Positions 28,697 through 37,155 of a stretch of DNA of 64,000 bases are shown here, one piece after another; the stretch's first letter is position 1, and every line of letters begins with the position of its first letter. Both the position numbers and the translations under genes were made by a program. The stretch comes from Peteryoungia rhizophila. GTDB taxonomy: Bacteria; Pseudomonadota; Alphaproteobacteria; Rhizobiales; Rhizobiaceae. The DNA is taken from assembly GCF_004912145.1 (NCBI RefSeq), contig NZ_STGT01000002.1, positions 434,001 to 498,000 on the forward strand. The letters are read 5' to 3'. The notes beneath the pieces were generated by a model, which saw only the letters and a list, made by a program, of their open reading frames with translations, was not told the origin of the DNA and did no database searches.

Positions 28697-29731
28697 TCAG
28701 GCCCAACCCTGCAATTCACGGCGGACGACGTTTTCGATGACGCGCATACCGTCGTCGCTGTCGTTGAGACAGGGAATGTGGCTGAATTTTTCACCACCAT
28801 TGTGCAGGAAGTCCTCTCCCGCTTCGCCGGCGATTTCCTCCAGCGTCTCGAGGCAGTCGGAGACGAAGCCGGGGTTCAGGATGGCAATGCGCTTGACGCC
28901 TTCCTTTGCGAGCTTCTCCACCGTCTTGTCGGTATAGGGCTGCAGCCATTCCTCAGGCCCGAAGCGGGACTGGAAGGTGACCATCAGCTTCTCCTTCTCC
29001 CAGCCGAGATGCTCGCGCAGCAGGCGCGTCGTCTTGTAACACTGGCAGTGATAGGGGTCGCCCTTCATGAAGTAAGACTTCGGGATACCGTGATAGGAGG
29101 TGATCACCAGTTCCGGCTCCCAGTCGAGCGTGGCGAGGTGCTGGGTGATCGAATTGGCGAGGGCTGCGATGTAGACCGGGTCGTCGGCATATTGCGGTAC
29201 CGTCCGCAGCGCCGGCTGCCAGCGCATCTTCAACAGCGCCTTGAAGGCCTCGTCATTGACAGTCGCCGTGGTGGCGGCTGCATATTGCGGATAGAGCGGA
29301 TAGACGAGGATGCGCTCGCAACCGGCCTTCTGCATCTCGTTCATCTTCGCCTGGATGGCCGGCTGGCCGTAACGCATGGCCCAGTCGACATGCACGTTGG
29401 GCAGGTCTTTCAGGGCGACCGCCAACTTCTCCGCCTGGCTGCGGGTGTAGGTGCGCAGGTAGCTCTCATCGAGATCCTTGTTCCAGATTTCCTCATAGGC
29501 CTTGCCGACCTTCTGCGGGCGCTTGTTCAGGACGATGCCGTAAAGGATCGGATACCAGAACCACCGAGACCACTCGATGACGCGCTTGTCGGTCAGGAAC
29601 TCCTCGAGATAACGGCGCATCGATCGGTAGTCCGTACCGTCGGGCGTCCCGAGGTTGACAAGCAGCACGCCGACCTTGCCGAAATTCACGGGGGGGTGCT
29701 CGGAGGGCCAATGGGCGGGGAGTGCGTTCAT
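28697..29731 (-). CDS. hemH: Ferrochelatase
   Basis: The 344-residue enzyme inserts Fe2+ into protoporphyrin IX, the last step of protoheme synthesis, at the inner face of the membrane. It shows VGVLLVNLGTPDG at the N-terminus, the metal-site histidine in ITSYHGIPKSYF, QSRFGPEEWLQPYTD, and the conserved NPGFVSDCLETLEEIAGE with its catalytic glutamate. Length is usual for proteobacterial HemH. It is a single-gene unit with its own terminator. Confidence 0.97.
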   Translation of the reverse strand: MNALPAHWPSEHPPVNFGKVGVLLVNLGTPDGTDYRSMRRYLEEFLTDKRVIEWSRWFWYPILYGIVLNKRPQKVGKAYEEIWNKDLDESYLRTYTRSQAEKLAVALKDLPNVHVDWAMRYGQPAIQAKMNEMQKAGCERILVYPLYPQYAAATTATVNDEAFKALLKMRWQPALRTVPQYADDPVYIAALANSITQHLATLDWEPELVITSYHGIPKSYFMKGDPYHCQCYKTTRLLREHLGWEKEKLMVTFQSRFGPEEWLQPYTDKTVEKLAKEGVKRIAILNPGFVSDCLETLEEIAGEAGEDFLHNGGEKFSHIPCLNDSDDGMRVIENVVRRELQGWA

Positions 29732-29800
29732 TGTGTTGTCCTGGTGAATTGATTTCGACCGATACGTGAGGATGGCCAGTTGAGATCATCTGATAAAAGC

Positions 29801-29834
29801 AAAAGCCGGTCCGGGGAAGCCCGGACCGGCTTTT
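29801..29834. terminator. Bidirectional-looking terminator after the 5'-nucleotidase gene
   Basis: AAAAGCCGGTCCGGG (29801-29815) and CCCGGACCGGCTTTT (29820-29834) form a 15-bp stem with a GAAG loop. The minus-strand reading, TTTTGCTTTTATC, ends the nucleotidase transcript. No plus-strand gene ends here. Confidence 0.82.
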
Positions 29835-29852
29835 GGCATGCGGCAAACTGGC

Positions 29853-31778
29853 TTACTTCGCCGGCAGCTGCAATTCGCGGCCGATCGAAATCACGTTCGG
29901 ATTGCGAAGCGTGTTCGCTTCGGCGATCTTGCTCCAGAACATGCCGTCGCCATAGGTGGCTTCCGCGATCTTCCAGAGGCTGTCACCGGCAACGACCTTG
30001 TAGACGGTCGCTGCAGTGGCCGCCGCCGTTTCCGTGGCGGTAGCCGCAGGCGCAGCAGTGGCTGGGGTTTCAGGTGTTGCGGCAGCGGTGGCGGGTGCCT
30101 CGGTTGTGGCGGGCGCGGCCGGCGTGGTTGCGGCATCAGCCGTGGCAGGGGCCGGCTCTGCCGACGCTGCAGCGGCGATCACGGTGATGCGGCCATCCGT
30201 GTAGGGCTTGTAGGGATTGTTCTTGGCGAGATAGTCGGCCACCACCGTCTCCAGGCCTGGTCCGAAGTCATAGGCATTCTGGCCGCCGGTTGCGAATATC
30301 TCGTAGCCGTCGCCACCCGAGCGCATGTAGTTGTTGGTGGCGACGCCGTAGACCTTGTTCGGATCGATGGCGACGAAGGCATCGCCTTCCTTGACTTCGA
30401 CCGAGGTGATGCGGCTGCCGGCGGGTTTGTTGAGATCGGCGGTGTATTTCAGGCCGGAGACCTGTGGGAAGCGACCTGCGGCTTCCTCGACCTGTCCAAC
30501 GCCGTTTTCGAGCGCTGCGACCACATCCGAACCCTTGAGCTGGAAGGAGGCAAGCGTATTCTGGAAGGGCAGGACAGTGAGGACTTCGCCCATGGTGACG
30601 GTGCCCGCATCGATCGAGGCGCGCAGGCCGCCACCGTTCTGAATTGCGATGGTGACGCCCTGATCCTTGACGCGATCCACCATGGCGTCGGCCACGAGGT
30701 TGCCCATGGTGCATTCCGTGGCGCGGCAGGTTTCGCGGGAACCATCGACTCCCTCGGCCGTCGCCCCGATTTCCTTCGTCTTCAGTTCCTCGATCGGTCC
30801 GCCGAGCTCTGCGACCTTGGCGACGTAAGCCTCATCCGGCGTCACGGAAGCGTCGAGCAGCTTCGTATCGCCAGAGGTCGACTTCACCACGCCGGCATCA
30901 TCGAAGACAACCGTCAGGTCACCGAGATATTTGGAATAGGCATAGGCCTGGACGATCGGTACGTCTGTTCCGGCCGGGTTCTTCACGAGCGTCGGGTAGG
31001 GGCCAGCCGCCTTCTCGTCGGTGTTGGAGAGCAGGGTATGGCTGTGGCCTCCGACGATCACGTCGATGCCATCAACGGCTGCCGCGATCTCCTGGTCCCT
31101 GAGATAGCCGACATGCGAGAGCAGCACGATCTTGTCGATGCCCTGGCCTTCGATCTCCGTCACGGCTTCCTTCAGATAGGCGATCTCATCGGCAAACAGG
31201 ATCGCGTCGCCAGGCGACGAGGTCTCGTCGGTGTCGGTCGCGAGGACGGAGACGATGGCGACCTTCTCATCACCGAATTCCTTGACGATGTAAGGCTTGA
31301 ATTTGTCGGCGACCGGCGAGTTCAGCCCGGCCAGCGTATTGCCTGAGATCATCGGGAAGTTCAGCGCGTCGATGAACTTGGCAAGCTCTTCCGGGCCGTC
31401 GTCGAATTCGTGGTTTCCGATCGCCATGGCGTCGAAGCCGATGCCGTTCATGAAGTCGGCGATCGGCGCGCTCTTGTAGGTGGTGTAGAAGAGCGAGCCC
31501 TGGAACTGGTCGCCCGCATCAAGCGTCAGAACATTCTTGCCAGAGAGTTCGGCACGGCGGGCGTCGATCGCAGCCTTCACCCTCGCGATACCACCGAAGC
31601 ACTCATTGGCGGCTGCGTCTTCTTCAGAGCAGGTGGAGTCCGTCTTGCCGATCGCTTCGATGCGCGAATGCAGATCGTTGATGTGCAGGATGTTGAGTTC
31701 GAAATCGGCCAGAGCGGTTCCGGCCGTCAGGGCCAGCACCGAGGCGCTGAATAGGCCAATCTTCAAATGTCTGAACAT
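29853..31778 (-). CDS. Secreted 5'-nucleotidase / metallophosphatase with C-terminal LysM
   Basis: The 641-residue exported protein starts at the ATG at 31778, preceded by AGGAGAACAAG, and has a signal peptide ending ALA. The metallophosphatase domain carries ILHINDLHSRIE, LTLDAGDQFQGS, AIGNHEFDDGPEEL and VGGHSHTLL, which bind two metals. The 5'-nucleotidase C-terminal domain follows (FQNTLASFQLKGSDV, ATNNYMRSGGDGYE). An Ala/Pro/Thr-rich linker of about 65 residues leads to a LysM motif (VVAGDSLWKIAEATYGD) at the very end. It would hydrolyse extracellular nucleotides in the periplasm while LysM holds it on peptidoglycan. Confidence 0.92.
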   Translation of the reverse strand: MFRHLKIGLFSASVLALTAGTALADFELNILHINDLHSRIEAIGKTDSTCSEEDAAANECFGGIARVKAAIDARRAELSGKNVLTLDAGDQFQGSLFYTTYKSAPIADFMNGIGFDAMAIGNHEFDDGPEELAKFIDALNFPMISGNTLAGLNSPVADKFKPYIVKEFGDEKVAIVSVLATDTDETSSPGDAILFADEIAYLKEAVTEIEGQGIDKIVLLSHVGYLRDQEIAAAVDGIDVIVGGHSHTLLSNTDEKAAGPYPTLVKNPAGTDVPIVQAYAYSKYLGDLTVVFDDAGVVKSTSGDTKLLDASVTPDEAYVAKVAELGGPIEELKTKEIGATAEGVDGSRETCRATECTMGNLVADAMVDRVKDQGVTIAIQNGGGLRASIDAGTVTMGEVLTVLPFQNTLASFQLKGSDVVAALENGVGQVEEAAGRFPQVSGLKYTADLNKPAGSRITSVEVKEGDAFVAIDPNKVYGVATNNYMRSGGDGYEIFATGGQNAYDFGPGLETVVADYLAKNNPYKPYTDGRITVIAAAASAEPAPATADAATTPAAPATTEAPATAAATPETPATAAPAATATETAAATAATVYKVVAGDSLWKIAEATYGDGMFWSKIAEANTLRNPNVISIGRELQLPAK

Positions 31779-31930
31779 CTTGTTCTCCTGTTCCAAACCA
31801 TTCCATCTCACCCCAGTCTGGCACACGAGGATGACAGCCGCGCGCCGGAATTCGGATGCCGGATGTTTTCATCAAGACCGGGACAGAGCAAGCGAAAATC
31901 GCCCCGTGTCACGCATGTTAGGCAATGCCG

Positions 31931-31961
31931 AAACGAAAGAAGCGGCCACTTGGGCCGCTTC
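31931..31961 (-). terminator. Intrinsic terminator of omp10
   Basis: GAAGCGGCC (31939-31947) and GGCCGCTTC (31953-31961) form a 9-bp stem with a 5-nt loop, followed on the minus strand by TTTCGTTTC, 26 bp after the omp10 stop. Confidence 0.75.
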
Positions 31962-31986
31962 TCAACACGCTCTTGGAGGTTTCGTC

Positions 31987-32349
31987 TCAGCCGCGACGGG
32001 CGAGGGAGAACTGTGCACCGCTGTCGGAGGTGCAGTTGAGCTGGCTCGGAGTGACCAGGGCGCAATTGACCTTTTGCCGCGTGTTGCGAACCAGCGAGGT
32101 CATGTTGATCTCAACCAGGCGATCGTTGACCAGCGTGTAGGTTCCCGAGGCGAGGATCTGATTGGAGTCCGTGGTGCGCGTGGTGAAGGTGCCGCCCTGG
32201 AAGGTGGACGCAATGCCGTTCGGATCCACCCAGGCGCCTTCGATCGACGGACCCTGCTGGACGGCCGGCAACTGGCGTGGCGGGCTGGAATAACAGGACG
32301 TAAGTGCGAGGCTCGCTGTGGTGATCGCGACCAGGGATCTGATTTTCAT
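31987..32349 (-). CDS. omp10: Omp10-type outer-membrane lipoprotein
   Basis: The 120-residue lipoprotein has a short signal peptide and the lipobox LTSC (Cys at residue 19). The mature part contains IEGAWVDPNGIASTFQGGTF, TRTTDSNQIL, LVEINMTSLVR and KVNCALVTPSQLNCTSDSG, with two Cys that could form a disulfide. This matches the Brucella Omp10 family of surface lipoproteins, a Rhizobiales-specific group of unclear function needed for full virulence in Brucella. GGGAGACAAGA precedes the ATG. It is a single-gene unit. Confidence 0.85.
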   Translation of the reverse strand: MKIRSLVAITTASLALTSCYSSPPRQLPAVQQGPSIEGAWVDPNGIASTFQGGTFTTRTTDSNQILASGTYTLVNDRLVEINMTSLVRNTRQKVNCALVTPSQLNCTSDSGAQFSLARRG

Positions 32350-32493
32350 TCTTGTCTCCCACCTTCACGGCAGTTCGGCAATGCCGTCCGCCTCTCGATT
32401 CTTCAGGCAAACCATGCCGCGAAGCCTTGACCAAAGCAAGGCGCCAGGGCCGGGGTGCCAAGGTTATCCCGACCTTGATGTCGCAACTGTTGC

Positions 32494-32524
32494 ATGACAA
32501 AGGCCCGCCTGTAAAAGCGGGCCT
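32494..32524 (-). terminator. Intrinsic terminator of the homospermidine synthase gene
   Basis: AGGCCCGC (32501-32508) and GCGGGCCT (32517-32524) form an 8-bp stem with an 8-nt loop, followed on the minus strand by TTGTC. The T tract is short. Confidence 0.6.
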
Positions 32525-32543
32525 CGCCAATGTTCGTGAACTC

Positions 32544-33986
32544 TCAGCGAACGAGGATGTTCCGGAACTGCCACGGATCCTTTTCGTCGAGGTCTTCCGG
32601 GAAGAGGCCCGGGCGACCGTCGAGCGGCGTCCAGTCGGTGTAGTGGCCTTCGACGGGGCCGAGATAGGGCGACTGCACTTCGAGGCAGCGCTTGTAATCC
32701 ATCTCGTCCGACTCGACGATGCCGGCCTTCGGGTTCTCGATGGCCCAGACCATCCCGGCGAGGACGGCAGAGGTCACCTGCAGGCCGGTCGCGTTCTGAT
32801 AGGGCGCAATACGGCGGGTTTCTTCGAGCGACAGGCGCGAACCGAACCAATAGGCGTTCTTCTCGTGGCCGTAGAGCAGCACGCCGAGTTCATCGACGCC
32901 GTCAACCAGTTCGTCCTCGTTCAGGACGTGGAGGACCGGCTGCTGCGTGCCGCCATTGCCGAACATCTCGTGCAGCGAAAGCACGGCGTCGTTGGCCGGG
33001 TGATAGGCATAGTGGCAGGTCGGACGGTAGACGACTTCGCCATCCTTCTCGACGGTGAAGTAGTCGGCGATGGAGATCGACTCGTTGTGCGTGACGAGGA
33101 AACCGTATTGCGGGCCGGGCGTCGGGCACCAGGTGCGAACGCGGGTGTTGGCGCCCGGCTGCTCCAGATAGATCGCGGCCTTGCAGCCCTTCTTGTGCTT
33201 CTTGGCGTTCTTCGGCATCCAGTTCTCATGGGTGCCCCAGCCGAGTTCGGATGGCTGCAAACCTTCCGAGATGAAACCTTCGGCAGACCATGTGTTCCAG
33301 AAGACGTTGAGCGGCTTCGGGTTTTTGGTACGCTGGGTGTCGCGCTCGGCGATGTGAACGCCCTTGACGCCGACCTTCTTCATCAGCTTGGCCCAGCCGT
33401 CACGATCGTTCTGGTCGGGCTCTTCGAATTTCAGGCCGATTTCATGGGCGAGATTGACGAGACCCTGCTTGACGAACCAGGAGACCATGCCCGGGTTTGC
33501 GCCGCAGGTGGAGACGGCCGTCGTGCCGCCCGGGTTCTTCGCCTTTTCCTGGCGCACGGTTTCGCGCAGCGCGTAGTTGGTGCGCTCGGAATTCTTCATG
33601 TTCTTGTCGAAGTAGAAGCCGAGCCAGGGCTCGACGACCGTGTCGATGTAGAGCACGTCGAGTTTGCGGCAGAGCTTCATCAGGTCGAGCGAGCCGGTGT
33701 CGACGGAAAGGTTGACGCAGAAGCCCTGGCCTTCGCCTTCCGTGAGAAGCGGCTTCAGCAGCTTCTTGTAATTGTCCTTGGTGACATGCGCCTGGATGTG
33801 CTTGATGCCGTGCTTGGCGAGAAGCTCCGCCTCGTCGTTGCGCGGGTCGATGACAACCATCCGGCTCTTGTCGAACTTGAAGTGTCGTTCGATCAACGGC
33901 AGGGTGCCGCGGCCGATCGAGCCGAAGCCGATCATCACGATCGGGCCGGTGATCTCGCCATAAACCGGGTAGGTCATTTCGCTCAT
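32544..33986 (-). CDS. hss: Homospermidine synthase
   Basis: The 480-residue NAD-dependent enzyme makes sym-homospermidine from putrescine or from putrescine and spermidine. It has the Rossmann motif IVMIGFGSIGRGTLPLIERH, then VVIDPRNDEAELLAKHGI and, later, CVNLSVDTGSLDLMKLCR, VEPWLGFYF, STCGANPGMVSWFVKQGL and WNTWSAEGFISEGLQPSELG. Homospermidine is the main long polyamine of many rhizobia. AAGGAG lies upstream of the first ATG. It is transcribed alone and has its own terminator. Confidence 0.94.
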   Translation of the reverse strand: MSEMTYPVYGEITGPIVMIGFGSIGRGTLPLIERHFKFDKSRMVVIDPRNDEAELLAKHGIKHIQAHVTKDNYKKLLKPLLTEGEGQGFCVNLSVDTGSLDLMKLCRKLDVLYIDTVVEPWLGFYFDKNMKNSERTNYALRETVRQEKAKNPGGTTAVSTCGANPGMVSWFVKQGLVNLAHEIGLKFEEPDQNDRDGWAKLMKKVGVKGVHIAERDTQRTKNPKPLNVFWNTWSAEGFISEGLQPSELGWGTHENWMPKNAKKHKKGCKAAIYLEQPGANTRVRTWCPTPGPQYGFLVTHNESISIADYFTVEKDGEVVYRPTCHYAYHPANDAVLSLHEMFGNGGTQQPVLHVLNEDELVDGVDELGVLLYGHEKNAYWFGSRLSLEETRRIAPYQNATGLQVTSAVLAGMVWAIENPKAGIVESDEMDYKRCLEVQSPYLGPVEGHYTDWTPLDGRPGLFPEDLDEKDPWQFRNILVR

Positions 33987-34121
33987 TTGCGTCTCCTTGG
34001 AGGCCCGGTTTCTTGCCTGGGCCGTGTTTCCGGCCTGTCTTGTGCGGCCGGAGCTATAATGGCGGTTCTAGATCACAAAACTCTGACACAATAAAGGGTG
34101 AGGACGAGGGGCTAGGGGCTC

Positions 34122-35078
34122 TCAGATATTATTTTCCGACGCTGCATCTTGCCGCAGGCGCGACACGAGGCGGTCGCGCTGTATGTCGAGGCCTTTGTAT
34201 CGAAGCTGGGGATCGCTCAGCCCCTCCAGCTGCTCCGCGAGCGCCAGGGCGAGACGCCTGCCGTCCGGGTGTTTTTTGAACAGAATGACGGGGTCGAGAT
34301 AGATGCGGATCGTGAAGACGATAGCACCTGTCTGCGGCAGTTTCGTCAAGGTCTGACGCTCGACGCGGACGACGGCCACGTCCGGATCGGCCGCATCGTT
34401 GCGCCCCGTCTCAGGATGGAAAAGCTTTTCCTGCCAGTTGATCGACCAATTGAAGCGTTCGGCCGGCAGGCCGGGTGCGAGATTGTCGAAGATGCGGTTG
34501 ATCATCGCGGCATTGCGTGTCCCACCCTCGAAGCCGGGTACATGTTCGTGGACCTCCTCCATCGGCCGGTTGAACTTTTCCGCGAGCAGCCATGAAGAGG
34601 GGAAGGAAAGGTGGGCGGCAGCGATGAACCAGCCCGCCTCGCGCTTCATCATGATGACGAGGTCATCCTGGACGAGCAGCCCTGCGCGCAGGAGTGGAGG
34701 GATGGTCTGATCGGAAATGTCGGCGGTGTGGCCGGCTATCTGCAGGAAGTCGCCGTCGCGGCGGTAAAGCTGCCTATGATGGGTCTCCAGATGCGAGAGG
34801 AGTTCGGCCAGACATTCCTGTTGGGCGGCAAGGCTGTCTTGGGTGGCGCGGAAGACTTCGGTGAGGCGGGTTTCCGCAAGCTCGCGCTTTTCCGTGAGGT
34901 ATCGGTCGAGATCCGCGTCGGGTTCGATCCAGCGAGCCGGGTCGAGGGCCGAGAGGCCGATCGTGAAGGGACGCGTAGGGCCGGCATAGGGGGCGTGGAT
35001 GAGTGGCATACTCCAAGGCTCCAGCGGATCTTTGCCCGTGTCAATGTCGACCAGAGTTGAATGAGCCGAAGTCTTCAT
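34122..35078 (-). CDS. DUF3445 (heme-dependent oxidative N-demethylase-like) protein
   Basis: The 318-residue protein belongs to DUF3445, related to the alpha subunit of heme-dependent oxidative N-demethylase (dimethylamine monooxygenase group). It has the N-terminal FTIGLSALDPARWIEPD pattern, VQDDLVIMMKREAGWFIAAA, LSFPSSWLLAEKFNRPMEEV, HEHVPGF (a histidine pair found in the family) and NWSINWQEKLFHPE. Such proteins bind heme through a PAS-like fold. The substrate here is unknown, and no reductase subunit is adjacent. Its ATG overlaps the LysR stop (ATGA), so the two are translationally coupled. Confidence 0.75.
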   Translation of the reverse strand: MKTSAHSTLVDIDTGKDPLEPWSMPLIHAPYAGPTRPFTIGLSALDPARWIEPDADLDRYLTEKRELAETRLTEVFRATQDSLAAQQECLAELLSHLETHHRQLYRRDGDFLQIAGHTADISDQTIPPLLRAGLLVQDDLVIMMKREAGWFIAAAHLSFPSSWLLAEKFNRPMEEVHEHVPGFEGGTRNAAMINRIFDNLAPGLPAERFNWSINWQEKLFHPETGRNDAADPDVAVVRVERQTLTKLPQTGAIVFTIRIYLDPVILFKKHPDGRRLALALAEQLEGLSDPQLRYKGLDIQRDRLVSRLRQDAASENNI

Positions 35079-35959
35079 CGTTTGAGGTGGTCGATCAGGG
35101 CTCGCAGTTTCGGCGCCATGTTCCGCCGACTGGGATAATAGAGATAGAAGCCTTGGAAAGAAGGGCAGTACGCCTCGAGGACCGGCACCAATTCGCCGCG
35201 GCGAAGCGGTGCTTCGAACGAATCCTCCATGCCGAAAGTGATGCCCGCACCGGCGATTGCGAGTTTCACCATCAGCGCCATGTCGGTGGTGGTGATGGTG
35301 TCGGCGACTGCGACGGAAAACTCCTTGCCGTTCTCGGCGAACTCCCAGCGATAGGGTGCGACCTGCAGCCCAGACCGCCAGCCTATGCAGCGATGGTTTG
35401 CGAGATCGCGCGGATGTGCGGGCTGGCCGAATTCTGCGAGATAAGCCGGTGATGCCACGGCCAGTTGCCGCAGATTGCCGGACACGGGAACGGCGATCAT
35501 GTCCTGCGCGATCACCTCACCAAGTCGGACACCCGCATCGTAACCCTCTGCGACGATATCGAACTCCTCGTCGGTAACAGTGACATGCAGCTTCACATCG
35601 GGGTGGTCGTTCGTGAAACGTGCGAGCAAGGGGCCGGAGAGAAAGCTCTCGGCGATCGAAGACACTGCGAGATTGAGTTGTCCTCGCGGCTTGCCACGCA
35701 GGTTCGCAGTCGCCTCTAGTGCATCGTTCATCTCGGCGAGGGAGGGAGCGATCTGGGCGTAAAGCCGCTCGCCTGCTTCCGTCAAAGAAACGCTGCGGGT
35801 CGTGCGAGCCACGAGCGCGATGCCCAGCGTCTCCTCGAGTTTGCGGATCGACTGGCTGACCGCTGAACGCGTCACGCCGATGCGATCGGCGGCAGCCCGG
35901 AAACTCTTCTCGTCCGCAACGACAGCAAAGACTGCGAGCGCGTTCAAATCGTGCATCAT
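35075..35959 (-). CDS. LysR-family transcriptional regulator
   Basis: The 294-residue regulator has the N-terminal winged helix-turn-helix (LNALAVFAVVADEKSFRAAA, then VTRSAVSQSIRKLEETLG) and a C-terminal effector domain (LNLAVSSIAESFLSGPLL, MALMVKLAIAGAGITFGMED). It is divergent from an SDR oxidoreductase and, through an ATGA overlap, co-translated with a DUF3445 gene. The divergent spacer holds an inverted repeat with TTGCCAG ends that is a candidate binding site. An ATG at 35956 is an equally possible start. Confidence 0.93.
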   Translation of the reverse strand: MMHDLNALAVFAVVADEKSFRAAADRIGVTRSAVSQSIRKLEETLGIALVARTTRSVSLTEAGERLYAQIAPSLAEMNDALEATANLRGKPRGQLNLAVSSIAESFLSGPLLARFTNDHPDVKLHVTVTDEEFDIVAEGYDAGVRLGEVIAQDMIAVPVSGNLRQLAVASPAYLAEFGQPAHPRDLANHRCIGWRSGLQVAPYRWEFAENGKEFSVAVADTITTTDMALMVKLAIAGAGITFGMEDSFEAPLRRGELVPVLEAYCPSFQGFYLYYPSRRNMAPKLRALIDHLKR

Positions 35960-35972
35960 TGGTTAACATCTC

Positions 35973-36036
35973 TTGCCAGTGAGGAAAGTAATGGACGGGT
36001 TATCGCGACAATGAACGGTGCTTACTTTTCTGGCAA
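35973..36036. promoter_or_regulatory. Inverted repeat in the LysR / SDR divergent spacer
   Basis: TTGCCAG-tgag-GAAAGTAA (35973-35991) faces TTACTTTTCTGGCAA (36022-36036). The arms share TTGCCAG and AAAGTAA in inverted order with about 30 bp between them. The layout between a LysR gene and its divergent target suggests the regulator's binding region. Confidence 0.5.
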
Positions 36037-36070
36037 CCGCATGCAGCGGGAACCACGAAAGGACAAAACC

Positions 36071-36793
36071 ATGGACAAAGTCGTTCTGATTACTGGTGCA
36101 TCGAGTGGAATCGGTGCCGGCATTGCACGGGAATTGGCGAGAGCGGGGGCGGCAGTCGTCCTCGGTGCCCGCCGGACGGATAGACTGGACTTGCTGGCAG
36201 ACGAGATCCGTTGGGCCGGCGGTCGCGTGATGACGCGCCGGCTGGATGTAACCGACCGCGCCGACGTTGCAGCGTTCGCCGAGGCAGCGAGGCTTGAGTT
36301 CGGTCGGGTGGACGTCATCGTCAACAATGCCGGTGTCATGCCGCTGTCGCTGATGTCCTCTCTGAAGGTCGAGGAATGGGAGCGCATGGTTGACGTCAAC
36401 ATCAAGGGCGTCCTCTACGGCATCGCTGCGGTTCTGCCGGACATGACCGAACGCGGTTCCGGTCATATCATCAACATCGCCTCGATCGGCGCGCTCAGCG
36501 TTTCCCCGACGGCAGCCGTATATTGCGCCACCAAGTTCGCGGTGCGGGCGATTTCGGATGGCTTGCGCCAGGAGAACGACAAGCTGCGCGTCACATGTAT
36601 CCATCCCGGCGTCGTCGAAAGCGAACTGGCCGACACGATCACCGATCCAGTCGCGGCCGAAGCCATGAAGGGGTTTCGCGCCATCGCTTTGACACCGGAT
36701 GCCATCGGTCGGGCCGTTCGCTATGCGATCGAACAGCCTGACGATGTCGATGTCAGCGAGATCGTCCTGCGTCCGGTCCGTTCGCCCTATTGA
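36071..36793 (+). CDS. Short-chain dehydrogenase/reductase
   Basis: The 240-residue classical SDR has the NAD(P) motif VVLITGASSGIGAGIARELA, LGARRTDRLD (the basic residues after the second strand favour NADPH), NNAGVMPLS, the catalytic Ser in NIASIGALS and the YxxxK motif VYCATKFAVRAIS. It reduces or oxidises an unidentified carbonyl or alcohol. AAAGGA precedes the ATG at 36071. It is divergent from the LysR gene, and an Atu4866-domain gene follows after 10 bp. Confidence 0.92.
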   Translation: MDKVVLITGASSGIGAGIARELARAGAAVVLGARRTDRLDLLADEIRWAGGRVMTRRLDVTDRADVAAFAEAARLEFGRVDVIVNNAGVMPLSLMSSLKVEEWERMVDVNIKGVLYGIAAVLPDMTERGSGHIINIASIGALSVSPTAAVYCATKFAVRAISDGLRQENDKLRVTCIHPGVVESELADTITDPVAAEAMKGFRAIALTPDAIGRAVRYAIEQPDDVDVSEIVLRPVRSPY

Positions 36794-36803
36794 GGAGGCC
36801 GAG

Positions 36804-37148
36804 ATGCGATTTGATCTTATTGTTTTCAACGTCGCCGTCGCTTTGGCGGCGGTACCTTCTCAACCCCTTCGTGCAGAGGATACCATGTCTCAGGCAGCCA
36901 CTACCCAGCATACGCACCCCTATGTCGGCATGTGGGTGACCGAAGATGGTCGCATCCGTCACGAGTTGCTGCCTAACGGACGCTACGACGAAGCCCGTGG
37001 CACGCGGGAAAGCGCCTATCAGGGCCGGTATGAGGTGACTGGTACCCATATCGAATACTGGGACGATACAGGGTTCACCGCCGACGGAGATTTCGTCAGC
37101 GATGACATTCTGCATCATGGCGGCATGGTGTTCTACCGCCGCAAGTGA
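36804..37148 (+). CDS. Atu4866-domain exported protein
   Basis: The 114-residue protein has a short signal peptide (LIVFNVAVALAAVPSQPLRA) and a domain of about 85 residues with YVGMWVTEDGRIRHELLPNG, GRYDEARGTRESAYQGRY, IEYWDDTGFTADGDF and [10 protein letters not shown]. This is the Atu4866 family, small beta-rich domains found beside SDR and LysR genes in Agrobacterium and relatives. Function is unknown. GAGGAGG precedes the ATG. It is the second gene of the SDR operon. Confidence 0.8.
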   Translation: MRFDLIVFNVAVALAAVPSQPLRAEDTMSQAATTQHTHPYVGMWVTEDGRIRHELLPNGRYDEARGTRESAYQGRYEVTGTHIEYWDDTGFTADGDFVSDDILHHGGMVFYRRK

Positions 37149-37155
37149 AGCAGCC

